A DNA stretch of 64,000 bases from an uncultured Massilia sp. (GTDB lineage Bacteria; Pseudomonadota; Gammaproteobacteria; Burkholderiales; Burkholderiaceae_D): positions 1 through 64,000 of the forward strand of contig NZ_CAJYEB010000034.1 in assembly GCF_913773735.1 (NCBI RefSeq). Reading direction: 5' to 3'. Under the pieces are notes generated by a model that did no database searches, was not told the DNA's origin, and was given only the letters and a program-made list of their open reading frames with translations. Position numbers and translations under genes: made by a program. The first letter of the stretch is position 1. Each line of letters starts with the position of its first letter. This document shows positions 1-7,247 of this stretch, piece after piece.

Positions 1-108
1 GACTATATCGAGATGTTCTACAATCCAAAGCGGCGGCACAGCTTCAGCAATGACCTGTCGCCGGTCGAGTATGAGAAGCAGTATTTTCAGCGGCTGTCGA
101 GTGTCTAG
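1..108 (+). pseudogene. IS3-family transposase, C-terminal end (runs off the left edge)
   Basis: The first 35 codons of frame 1 read as the C-terminal end of an IS3-family OrfB transposase (DDE integrase core), with the typical 'FYNPKRRHS' and 'SPVEYE' motifs followed by a stop. These residues lie after the catalytic Glu in this family. The rest of the gene is outside the window, so whether the element is complete cannot be judged. Confidence 0.85.
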
Positions 109-126
109 AAAACTCGTGGCGATTCA
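1..126 (+). mobile_element. Right end of an IS3-family insertion sequence
   Basis: The transposase stop at 106-108 is followed by a short stretch ending in GTGGCGATTCA. Its reverse complement, TGAATCGCCAC, looks like the terminal inverted repeat of IS51/IS407-type elements. The VgrG-like reading frame on the minus strand becomes recognisable immediately beyond it, so the boundary is placed near 126. The other end and the target duplication are outside the window. Confidence 0.6.
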
Positions 127-518
127 AAGGTCTTGTTATGGAATAGGTGGTTGTCCTTGCGTAGACTGAGGAACTTCAGCCAGGGGCCGAGTTTGGCTTC
201 GTAAAAGGTGATGCCGCCATCGGAGTGACGGCGGCGGAAGCTGAACACATAGCCGGAAAAATAGCGCAGGCTTCCATCCTTGCGCACCAGTTCGATATTA
301 AGCAGCTTGCCTTGCATCTCCTTGAGAGGAACGCTGGCTTCGTCGGACAGCAACTCGACAGTGAATTCGAAATCCTTGGACAAGCTTTCAGTTGCATCGA
401 TCTTGTTTACCACGAATTGGGCAGTCGGAGCGTCATCGTCAGGAAATGACAGACGCAGGATACGGTCGTACTGTCTGCCGTAAACGAGATCATGAATGGA
501 GCGGCGAAGATTGGTCAT
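127..518 (-). pseudogene. vgrG: Type VI secretion VgrG, N-terminal fragment cut by the IS
   Basis: About 130 residues match the start of VgrG, the T6SS spike protein: 'RILRLSFPDDD', then 'FEFTVELLSDEASVPLKEMQGK', then the 'GYVFSFRRRHSDGGITFYEAKLGPWL' segment of the gp27-like domain. Intact VgrGs are usually above 600 residues, so the gp5 and C-terminal effector parts are missing. The frame runs into the IS3 end and stops at 105 after a few IS-encoded residues. The start ATG (516-518) overlaps the stop of the preceding ORF. No other T6SS gene is visible, so this is a remnant. Confidence 0.8.
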
Positions 519-1135
519 GCGCGTTCCCAAGGTTGAATACGCTGCTTTGTTTGCTGCTGGCCGCCCGCCGCACGTGACGGTCTGGCGCGGTCTGTCGTGA
601 GTTCGTATGCTTTCGGTGGAGGGGCTTGGCCGCCCAGTCGTTCGGCATGAATGAGGATCGGTGCGGCGAAGATCAGCTTGCGTGAGCTTCGCGCCGGGCC
701 GCATGGCTGCGCGCGAAAATGGCCGCGCTGCCAGTGCGCTGCCCTGATGCCGGCAGTGCCGGGAGCTGCTGGCATCGCACGCGCGCTTGCAGGGCCAACC
801 GTGACACGGTCATACAGAGACTCCAGGCGGCGCTGCACCTTGGCTTGCTTTTTTGTGCCTACCACCGTCAACCGCTTGAGCGCATCGCTGTATTCTGAAC
901 TCACCTCTTTCCGCGCGTCCTTCAGGCCGAGGTACAGGAACACTTTCAACTTGACCGGATAGGGAAGATCGTCCAAGGTCGTCACCATGCTCGCCCGTAT
1001 GGCCGGTTCGAGCTGTCCTAGCGCCTCTCGTTTGAACTTGTCTTGTATCGCCTTGTATTCAGCGTACTCGGTAGCGGGGACACTGGATCGAGGCACAAGT
1101 GCTACGCCAGGGCCGTGAAACGTCGTGTCTGCCAT
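515..1135 (-). CDS. Hypothetical protein translationally coupled to vgrG
   Basis: I do not recognise this protein. The start at 1135 (MADTTFHG) is assumed; an ATG three codons upstream (1144) is possible. Roughly the first 110 residues look natural: charged and mostly helical, with 'LPYPVKLKVFLYLGLKDARKEVSSEY'. The tail is Arg/Pro/Ala-rich and less convincing, so a frameshift near 780 is possible. The stop codon overlaps the vgrG start in an ATGA arrangement, which suggests coupled translation. A T6SS adaptor or cargo role would be inference from position only. Confidence 0.4.
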   Translation of the reverse strand: MADTTFHGPGVALVPRSSVPATEYAEYKAIQDKFKREALGQLEPAIRASMVTTLDDLPYPVKLKVFLYLGLKDARKEVSSEYSDALKRLTVVGTKKQAKVQRRLESLYDRVTVGPASARAMPAAPGTAGIRAAHWQRGHFRAQPCGPARSSRKLIFAAPILIHAERLGGQAPPPKAYELTTDRARPSRAAGGQQQTKQRIQPWERA

Positions 1136-1146
1136 AGTGACCATGT

Positions 1147-1291
1147 TCAGTTGAGAAAGCTGCTACCTGCTGCGATGAGAACCTCGTAATTATTCAAGGG
1201 CATGCACAGGTGGAACTTGAGCAGAAGCAACTTGCAAGTGATCATGTAGGCACCATGGATCACCGGGTACTTGATAATTGAGTGTGTTGAT
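1147..1291 (-). pseudogene. 3' fragment of an unknown ORF cut by the IS5 remnant
   Basis: An open frame on the minus strand encodes about 48 residues ending '...NNYEVLIAAGSSFLN' and stops 11 nt before the next ORF. It reaches the IS5 end at 1292-1309 with no start codon of its own, so it could be the tail of a gene interrupted by that element. Composition is AT-richer than the core genes. No family is recognised and it may be chance. Confidence 0.25.
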
Positions 1292-1622
1292 GGGCTTTGT
1301 TGCACAAATGGGCTGAACGCGTAATACCCCAAACCCCAAACGGATTTACGGTATGGCCACCGTCGTGGGCGTTCCCAAGCGCGTGAAGCGATTGAGGATG
1401 GCAGCACGCACTTGCAACTCGGCGACCTGACGAGCGAAGTCACGTGCCATGACACGTTCACCGAGCAGCTTGAAGCAACGCATTTTGGTTTCCACGAGGC
1501 TGCGCCGATGATAGCCGCACCACTTCTTCCAGATCTTCCGGCCAAGTCGGCGCGTGGCATCCAGAATGACATTGCGGACATCAAGGCCGGGGTGCCGTTC
1601 CATCCATGGCTTGGCGTTCCTG
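1292..1622 (-). mobile_element. IS5-family element remnant
   Basis: The motif GGGCTTTGTTGCACAAAT at 1292-1309 is the common terminal inverted repeat of one IS5 group. It is followed on the minus strand by the C-terminal third of an IS5 transposase. The other end is missing: at about 1620 the homology passes straight into a tyrosine integrase on the opposite strand. The element is therefore truncated by deletion or recombination. Confidence 0.75.
1346..1622 (-). pseudogene. IS5-family transposase, C-terminal fragment
   Basis: About 91 codons encode the conserved end of an IS5-family DDE transposase, including 'GYHRRSLVETKM', 'LGERVMAR' and 'AAILNRFTRLGTPT'. The catalytic Glu region is retained, while the N-terminal DNA-binding part and the first catalytic Asp are absent. 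The frame stays open further upstream only because it runs antisense to the integrase; that extension is not transposase. Non-functional. Confidence 0.8.
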
Positions 1623-2288
1623 CGGGAGTGGATCGACCGAATCCCGGAAGTGAAGATGTACCCGGAACCAAAGCGCCGTGTTCGGTGGATCACGCCGAAG
1701 CGAGCCAAGGCGCTGTTGGAGGCGCTGCCTGAGCACCAGCGAGACATCGTGTTGTTTGCGCTGGCGACCGGGCTAAGGCAGGGCAATGTGGTCCGTCTGC
1801 GATGGTCGCAGGTGGATCTTGAGCGTCGTACAGCCTGGATCGCAGCCGATGAGGCAAAGGGCGGTGAGGACATCCACGTCTCGCTGTGCAATCTGGCGGT
1901 GGAGGTGCTGGAGCGCCAGCGTGGCAAGCACGCAGAGCGTGTCTTCACGTACGAAGGCAAGCCGATCAGGTACGTGAACACGAAGGCCTGGCGCAATGCG
2001 CTGAAGCGGGCCGGCATCGCGGACTTCCGCTGGCACGACCTGCGCCACACTCGGGCCAGTTGGCTGATCCAGAATGGCACGCCGTTGTATGACCTGCAGG
2101 AAATGAGTGACTGGAAGTCAGCCGCAATGGTGCGGCGGTACGCACACTTGGCGCCGGCATCCATGGCGCGTCACCCGGCGGTAGGAGACGGACTGCTGCG
2201 CGTCGCAAGTACGGCACAGCATGTAGAAGAGCGGACTGTCGCAGAAACAAAAAAAGGCGTCACGATCACTCGCAACGCCTTGATTTGA
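1623..2288 (+). pseudogene. Tyrosine-type site-specific integrase, 3' half
   Basis: The frame encodes a phage/island integrase catalytic domain: 'FALATGLRQGNVVRLRW' with the first catalytic Arg, 'WHDLRHTRASW' with the His-x-x-Arg pair, and 'VRRYAHLAP' with the nucleophilic Tyr. The core-binding N-terminal half is missing because the sequence upstream of ~1620 is IS5. It ends 13 bp from the 3' end of tRNA-Lys, the usual attachment site for such integrases, so it probably once mobilised an island lying to the left. It should be inactive as it stands. Confidence 0.8.
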
Positions 2289-2301
2289 TACTGCAAATTC
2301 G

Positions 2302-2377
2302 TGGTAGGCCGTGCTGGGCTCGAACCAGCGACCAACGGATTAAAAGTCCGCTGCTCTACCAACTGAGCTAACGACCC
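2302..2377 (-). tRNA. tRNA-Lys (TTT)
   Basis: A 76-nt cloverleaf on the minus strand begins GGGTCGTTAGCTCAG and ends with an encoded CCA. The anticodon loop is CTTTTAA, giving anticodon TTT. The T-arm GGTTCGAGCCC is canonical. It sits next to an integrase remnant, so its 3' end is the likely island attachment site; the tRNA sequence itself is intact. Confidence 0.97.
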
Positions 2378-2432
2378 GAAGAAGGCACGCATTATAGCGG
2401 GTCGTTTTGATTTATGCCAGAGCTAACGCAAA

Positions 2433-4223
2433 TTAATTCAGGGCAGCGGTGACTTTCAGCACTTCCTCGGCCGTCGTCAGCCCTTCCTGGATCTTGCGGG
2501 CGCCGGCGATGCGCAGTGGCGTCATGCCGTCGGCCACGCTCTGGCGGCGCAGCGCGGCCAGGTCGGTGTCTTCCTGGATCAGGCGCGCGAACTCCTCGCC
2601 GACGGTCGCCAGCTCGTACAGGCCGGTGCGGCCGCGAAAGCCCGTCTGGCGGCATTCCGGGCAGCCGATCGGACGGTAGACGGTGGCCGGCTTCGGGAGG
2701 TCCCGGGCGCCGCCCAGGTTGTGCCAGAGGTCGTCGGGCAGGTCGCCGTCCGGCGCCTTGCAGTGCGGGCACAGCGTGCGTACCAGGCGCTGGGCCATGA
2801 TGCCGATCAGCGTCGCTTCCAGCAGGTAGTAGGGCACGCCCAGTTCCAGCAGGCGCATCACGGCCGACGGCGCGTCGTTGGTGTGCAGCGTCGACAGCAC
2901 CAGGTGGCCGGTCAGCGCGGCCTGGATCGCCATTTCCGCCGTCTCCAGGTCGCGGATCTCGCCGACCATGATGATGTCCGGGTCCTGGCGCATCAGCGCG
3001 CGCACGCCGTCGGCGAACGACAGGTCGATGCCCGGCTGCACCTGCATCTGGTTGAACGCCGCCTCCACCATCTCGATCGGGTCTTCCACCGTGCACACGT
3101 TCACTTCGCTGGTCGCCAGCGCCTTGAGCGTCGTGTACAGCGTGGTCGTCTTGCCCGAGCCGGTCGGGCCGGTGACGAGGATGATGCCGTGCGGGCGCCG
3201 CACGAGCGCGTCCCAGCGCGCCGCGTCCGTGGGCGGGAAACCCAGTTCCGGCAGCGTCTTGACCACCACTTCCGGGTCGAAGATGCGCATCACCAGCTTC
3301 TCGCCGAAGGCCGTCGGCATGGTCGACAGGCGCAGTTCCACTTCCTGGCCCGCGTGCGTGCGGGTCTTGATGCGGCCGTCCTGCGGGCGGCGCTTCTCGA
3401 TCACGTCCATCCGCCCCAGCAGCTTGATGCGCGCCGTCATCGCCAGCATGACGACGGCCGGCACCTGGTACACCTGGTGCAGCACGCCGTCGATGCGGAA
3501 GCGGATGACGCCCGACTCGCGCTTCGGTTCCAGGTGGATGTCGGAGGCGCGCTGCTCGAAGGCGTAGCCCCACAGCCAGTCGACGATGTTGACGATGTGC
3601 TGGTCGTTGGCGTCGACCTGGCGGTTGGCCTTGCCCAGTTCGACCAGCTGCTCGAAGTTGTTGCGCAGCGCGAGGTCCTGGCCGCCGGCCTTGTTGGCGT
3701 CGCGGATCGACTTGGCCAGGCTGAAGAACTGCGTGATGTACTGGGCGATGTCGAGCGGGTTGGCGATCACCAGGTCGATGCGGCGGCGCGAGAGGCGCGC
3801 GATCTCGTCCTGCCACTCGGTGCGGAACGGGTCGCTCGTCGCCACCACCAGCGCGCCCGGCTTGAGTTCCACCGGCAGGATGTTGAAGCGCGCCGCGTAG
3901 CCGGCCGACATCACGTCGGCCACTTTCGTGAAGTCGATCCTGAGCGGGTCGATGCGCAGGTACGGCAGGCCGACCTTGGCCGCGCACCATTCGCTCAGCG
4001 CGTCGAGCGTGAGCAGGCGGTGCGGTTCCTGCGCCGACACGATCTTGCACTGGGCGACGGCCGTCAACGGGTGCATCGAGCCGGCGGCGCTCTTCAGGAT
4101 GCCCTGGGCCTGGGCGAAGTGCGGCTTGACCGTCGATTTCTCGACGATGCCGTCGGCCAGCAGCCAGGAAAAGATCGTCTGCAGGTCGAGCGTTTTCAAG
4201 GCTGGCTTGGCCGTGGGCTGCAT
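2433..4223 (-). CDS. GspE/PulE/PilB-family secretion or pilus ATPase
   Basis: This 596-residue protein is a type II secretion/type IV pilus assembly ATPase, a cytoplasmic hexamer that powers pseudopilin assembly. An N-terminal T2SSE-type domain (~20-150) precedes the ATPase core. Walker A GPTGSGKT lies near 352-359, followed by the Asp box, Walker B 'QDPDIIMVGEIRD', the His box 'TGHLVLSTLHTND', and a tetracysteine zinc motif (CPHC near 485 and CPEC later). Length fits the family. No other pilus or T2SS gene is adjacent, so its partner system is elsewhere and PilB versus GspE cannot be decided. The next gene upstream (4234-5022) is 10 nt away and co-oriented. Confidence 0.9.
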   Translation of the reverse strand: MQPTAKPALKTLDLQTIFSWLLADGIVEKSTVKPHFAQAQGILKSAAGSMHPLTAVAQCKIVSAQEPHRLLTLDALSEWCAAKVGLPYLRIDPLRIDFTKVADVMSAGYAARFNILPVELKPGALVVATSDPFRTEWQDEIARLSRRRIDLVIANPLDIAQYITQFFSLAKSIRDANKAGGQDLALRNNFEQLVELGKANRQVDANDQHIVNIVDWLWGYAFEQRASDIHLEPKRESGVIRFRIDGVLHQVYQVPAVVMLAMTARIKLLGRMDVIEKRRPQDGRIKTRTHAGQEVELRLSTMPTAFGEKLVMRIFDPEVVVKTLPELGFPPTDAARWDALVRRPHGIILVTGPTGSGKTTTLYTTLKALATSEVNVCTVEDPIEMVEAAFNQMQVQPGIDLSFADGVRALMRQDPDIIMVGEIRDLETAEMAIQAALTGHLVLSTLHTNDAPSAVMRLLELGVPYYLLEATLIGIMAQRLVRTLCPHCKAPDGDLPDDLWHNLGGARDLPKPATVYRPIGCPECRQTGFRGRTGLYELATVGEEFARLIQEDTDLAALRRQSVADGMTPLRIAGARKIQEGLTTAEEVLKVTAALN

Positions 4224-4233
4224 GGGCGCGCCG

Positions 4234-5022
4234 TCAGGAGGTGGCGGCGGCCTGGATGCCGTTCACCCAGGACCTGGCCGGCAGCTTGGTGGCGGCCACG
4301 ATCTGCGCGGCGCGTGCGGCCAGGCGCGCGGGGTCGAGGTCGGGCATCGTGCGGAAGCACAGCGCGACCACGTTGCCGTCGTGGACTTCGGGCAGGCAGA
4401 TCACGTGGTCGAAGGCGAAGCGCATCGCCTTGATGTTCTTGGCGAAGCTCGGATGGTCGCCGAACAGGTTGACGGTCATGACGCCGCCGTCCGCCAGGCA
4501 GGCGTTGCAGGCCTGGTAGAACTCGGGCGTGTCGAGCACGGGGCCGCGCGCGGTGGCGTCGTACAGGTCGCACTGCAGCACGTCGAAAGCGCCGTGGTTG
4601 GCATCGTCGAACACGAAGTCGAGCGCGTCCATTTCCAGCACCTGCAGGCGCGCGTCGTCGTCCGGCAGCTTGAACATCGTGCGGCAGATCGCGATCACCG
4701 ACGCGTTCAGCTCGACGGCGGTCACGCGCGCCTGCGGGAACAGGCGGTAGGTCGCCTTGGTCAGCGTGGCGGCGCCCAGGCCCAGCTGCGCGATCGCCTG
4801 CGGCTGGTCGACGAACAGCATCCAGGCCATCATCTGCTGGGCGTATTCGAGCTCGGGCCAGTCGGGCTTGCGGATGCGCATGGCGCCCTGGACCCATTCG
4901 GTGCCGAAGTGGAGGTAGCGCACGCCATCCTGTTCGGACAGGGTGACGGGAGCGAATTTCGGCTTGCGCGCGGGACGGCGCGAGGATTCGGCCTGTTCGA
5001 TGGATTTGCGTTTGATGAGCAT
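4234..5022 (-). CDS. Spermidine synthase-like methyltransferase-fold protein
   Basis: This 262-residue protein belongs to the polyamine aminopropyltransferase/spermidine synthase-like family of Rossmann-fold proteins. The nucleotide-binding motif 'LGLGAATLTKATYRLFP' (~80-96) is followed by 'VTAVELN' (acidic end of strand 2), 'LEMDALDF' and 'DVLQCDLYDA', which carries the Asp expected in the active site. A Lys/Arg-rich N-terminal tail precedes the domain. True polyamine synthesis is uncertain: many such homologues have no proven substrate. It probably shares a transcript with the downstream ATPase gene. Confidence 0.75.
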   Translation of the reverse strand: MLIKRKSIEQAESSRRPARKPKFAPVTLSEQDGVRYLHFGTEWVQGAMRIRKPDWPELEYAQQMMAWMLFVDQPQAIAQLGLGAATLTKATYRLFPQARVTAVELNASVIAICRTMFKLPDDDARLQVLEMDALDFVFDDANHGAFDVLQCDLYDATARGPVLDTPEFYQACNACLADGGVMTVNLFGDHPSFAKNIKAMRFAFDHVICLPEVHDGNVVALCFRTMPDLDPARLAARAAQIVAATKLPARSWVNGIQAAATS

Positions 5023-5097
5023 GGGACGACCTGAAGGGAACGTCCTATTATCTTAGGAAGGGGTTGCGCGGCGCAAGCGCCACAGCGTGCGGGAAGG

Positions 5098-5123
5098 CTC
5101 CCGCCGCGCAAGCGCGGCGGGAG
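5098..5123. terminator. Perfect 11-bp GC hairpin downstream of the glycine-zipper gene
   Basis: CTCCCGCCGCG and CGCGGCGGGAG flank a CAAG tetraloop. It lies between the stop at 5175 and the next start at 5022, and is one of two adjacent strong hairpins. There is no T-tract, so it may act in mRNA 3'-end stabilisation or Rho-assisted termination rather than as a classical intrinsic terminator. Confidence 0.55.
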
Positions 5124-5126
5124 GGT

Positions 5127-5156
5127 GGCGCGGGTCGAGGGGGAGGGACCCGCGCC
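5127..5156. terminator. Second perfect hairpin (10-bp stem) next to 5098-5123
   Basis: GGCGCGGGTC pairs with GACCCGCGCC around a 10-nt purine-rich loop. It starts three bases after the first hairpin. Together the two should block read-through from the glycine-zipper gene on the minus strand. Confidence 0.5.
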
Positions 5157-5174
5157 GGGGAAGCGCTGGATGGA

Positions 5175-5693
5175 TCAGTACTGTTCCGGCTCGACGGTCA
5201 CGCGCAGGCGCACGCGGTTGCCCGGGTCGCGGTTCATCACCGTGGTGTAGGTGTGGCCGCGGTAGTCGTAGGTCACGTCGTAGCCGTTGGTGCGGGTCTC
5301 GACGGCGTCGACGGTGCGGCAGCGCTGCACGGCCTGTTCCTGCACGGAGTTGCCGATCGGGCGGCCGTCGTTGTCGACGCGGTCGCCGACCATGCCGCCG
5401 GCGATGGCGCCCGCGGCGGCCGCGGCGACCTTGCCGTTACCGCTGCCGACCTGGCTGCCCAGCAGGGCGCCGGCGATGCCGCCGATCACGGTGCCCGCCT
5501 GGCTGCGCTGCTGCTGCACCGGGACCTGCACGTAGTCGGTGCGGCATTCCTGGCGCGGCGAGCGGATCTGCTCGACGCGCGGCTGCACGCGCACGACCTG
5601 GCCGAAGTCTTCGAAAGCGCCAGCCTGGGCCTGGGCCAGCGGCAGGGCGCAGACGCCCAGGGCGGAAAGAATCAGTTGGGCTTGGAGTTTCAT
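5175..5693 (-). CDS. Glycine-zipper 2TM domain lipoprotein-like/outer membrane protein
   Basis: This is a 172-residue exported protein. It has a signal peptide (MKLQAQLILSALGVCALPLAQAQA) and a central glycine zipper (~75-110, 'GTVIGGIAGALLGSQVG' then 'AAAAAGAIAGGMVGDRV') of the SlyB/Rickettsia 17-kDa type, thought to sit in the outer membrane. No lipobox cysteine is obvious. The start at 5693 is chosen because GAGG lies 7 nt upstream; an ATG at 5699 would leave only 1 nt. Its role is probably envelope integrity. It is divergent from barstar across ~390 bp. Confidence 0.8.
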   Translation of the reverse strand: MKLQAQLILSALGVCALPLAQAQAGAFEDFGQVVRVQPRVEQIRSPRQECRTDYVQVPVQQQRSQAGTVIGGIAGALLGSQVGSGNGKVAAAAAGAIAGGMVGDRVDNDGRPIGNSVQEQAVQRCRTVDAVETRTNGYDVTYDYRGHTYTTVMNRDPGNRVRLRVTVEPEQY

Positions 5694-6079
5694 TGTCATA
5701 CCTCGTTCTGTGCGTTGGGTCGTTGACGGTATTGGTCGAAGGCGTTTCGCCATGATTGAATGGTAGCGCCTTCCCGCCCTTCGAAACAATCCGCGTGGCA
5801 ACAAAATGTAACAGCTGGTATGCACGTGCGGACAGCTTCCGTAGAGTGAAGAAAAACGTGGGGAATCGGTCATGGTTGGCACGGAAAATCCGGCTTTTTT
5901 TACAAATATGTCCTGCTCGGCCATATTCGGGTTGATTCGCATACCACAAAACGTTACCCTTAGGAGACTTAGGGTTTTATTGGCGCGTGGAAACGAGACC
6001 AGGAGAAAGCGAACGAGCCCCCGCTTCCACAATACCACGCGCTGGCGCAAGCAGAACCAGACTGGGTATTGAGGAAATA
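5694..6079. other. Divergent intergenic region between the glycine-zipper gene and barstar
   Basis: About 390 bp, AT-richer than the flanks, with no credible ORF. It should carry both divergent promoters. ACCCT/AGGGT arms around 5957-5977 followed by TTTT form a weak hairpin in the barstar leader. I see no clear protein-binding palindrome. Confidence 0.4.
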
Positions 6080-6529
6080 ATGAGTTTGTTGATGAGAGTT
6101 CCGCCGAATCTTGTGCAGTCGATCCGCGCTTACCGTCCTACGGAGCTGCAGAGGGAGGCGTTGCGCCTGGGCCATCACTTCCTCTATGCCATGTGCTCGA
6201 ATGCGCTGACCAAGCAGCAGGTCTGCGCCCGCATCGGCGAGCAATTCTATTTCCCCAAGCCCTGCAGCAAGAATTTCGACGCGCTGCGCAACTGCCTGAC
6301 CAACGTCATCGCCGATGCCGGCCCCCAGCCGGGTTTTCTTGCCGTGCTCGACCAATTGCCGAACACGCAGAAATTCGACAAGGAAGCGCGCGAGACGCTG
6401 CTCGACGTCTTCCGCGACGCCGCCGAATTCTGGGCGGAGAAAAAGGTGCCGTTCCGCGTGTTCTATTCGTTCGAGGAACCGCAATCGCCCCAATCGGTGG
6501 GGTGGGTGGGCGCCCGGCCGTTCGAATAA
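6080..6529 (+). CDS. Barstar-family (RNase inhibitor-like) protein
   Basis: This 149-residue protein contains the barstar signature 'FYFPKPCSKNFDALRNCLTNV' (split here by the quoted motif; ~50-70) and an acidic helix. Barstar inhibits barnase-type ribonucleases by covering the active site. The start at 6080 follows GAGGA at 6071-6075. The protein is longer than Bacillus barstar (~90 residues) and has an extra N-terminal helix 'IRAYRPTELQREALRLGHHF'. No barnase-type RNase is encoded nearby, so it may be an orphan immunity protein or have an unrelated regulatory role. Confidence 0.75.
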   Translation: MSLLMRVPPNLVQSIRAYRPTELQREALRLGHHFLYAMCSNALTKQQVCARIGEQFYFPKPCSKNFDALRNCLTNVIADAGPQPGFLAVLDQLPNTQKFDKEARETLLDVFRDAAEFWAEKKVPFRVFYSFEEPQSPQSVGWVGARPFE

Positions 6530-6613
6530 GGCCCGTTTTCCCCCGCCTGCGGGCGTTGCGGGCCGCGGCCTTTCCTTTGGCCCATCTGCCGGCTCGGGTT
6601 ACAATACGCGATT

Positions 6614-7225
6614 ATGAAAAATATCGTGATCCTTATTTCTGGCCGCGGCAGCAACATGGAGGCCATCGTGCGCGCGCTCGAGAACGAGCGCTGGCCGGCC
6701 CGCATCGCCGCGGTGATCAGCAATAAGCCCGACGCCGCAGGGCTGGCGTTCGCGCAGGCGCGCGGCATTCCGACCGCCGTCGTCCCGAACAAGGAATTCG
6801 CCAGCCGCGAGGCCTTCGATGCCGCCCTGCGCGAGACCATCGACGGCTTCCGGCCCGACCTGGTGGTGCTGGCCGGCTTCATGCGCATCCTGACGGCGCC
6901 GTTCGTCGAGCACTACGCCGGCCGCATGCTGAACATCCACCCGTCGCTGCTGCCGCTGTTCCCCGGACTGCACACGCACCGGCAGGCGCTGGACGCGGGC
7001 GTGACCGAACACGGCGCCACCGTGCATTTCGTGACCGCCCAGCTGGACCACGGTCCGACCGTGCTGCAGGCGCGCATCGACGTCCTGCCCGGCGATACCG
7101 AAGAGCGCCTGGCGCAGCGCCTGCTGGAAAAGGAACACGTGATTTATCCGCAGGCGGTACGCTTGTTCGTCGAAGGCCGCCTGCGCGTCGACGACGCCAT
7201 CGTCCACATCGCCGCGGCCGACTGA
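6614..7225 (+). CDS. purN: Phosphoribosylglycinamide formyltransferase
   Basis: PurN transfers a formyl group from 10-formyl-THF to GAR in purine synthesis. The 203-residue protein has the N-terminal 'ISGRGSNMEAI' nucleotide-binding loop, the catalytic 'MLNIHPSLLPLFPGLHTH' segment containing the Asn and His of the active site, and 'TVHFVTAQLDHGP', which holds the catalytic Asp. Length and order of motifs are as in the bacterial family. It is followed 22 bp later by the co-oriented RNA methyltransferase gene. Confidence 0.96.
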   Translation: MKNIVILISGRGSNMEAIVRALENERWPARIAAVISNKPDAAGLAFAQARGIPTAVVPNKEFASREAFDAALRETIDGFRPDLVVLAGFMRILTAPFVEHYAGRMLNIHPSLLPLFPGLHTHRQALDAGVTEHGATVHFVTAQLDHGPTVLQARIDVLPGDTEERLAQRLLEKEHVIYPQAVRLFVEGRLRVDDAIVHIAAAD

Positions 7226-7247
7226 TTCGAACAATTCAAGGAACACC

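Noticed and set aside
1346..2164. 272-codon minus-strand ORF as one complete transposase
   Set aside because: Only the last ~91 codons are IS5 transposase; the rest runs antisense to the integrase.
2171..2392. Minus-strand ORF reading 'SLAQLVEQRTFNPLVAGSSPARPT'
   Set aside because: It is the well-known false ORF produced by translating a tRNA gene (tRNA-Lys at 2302-2377).
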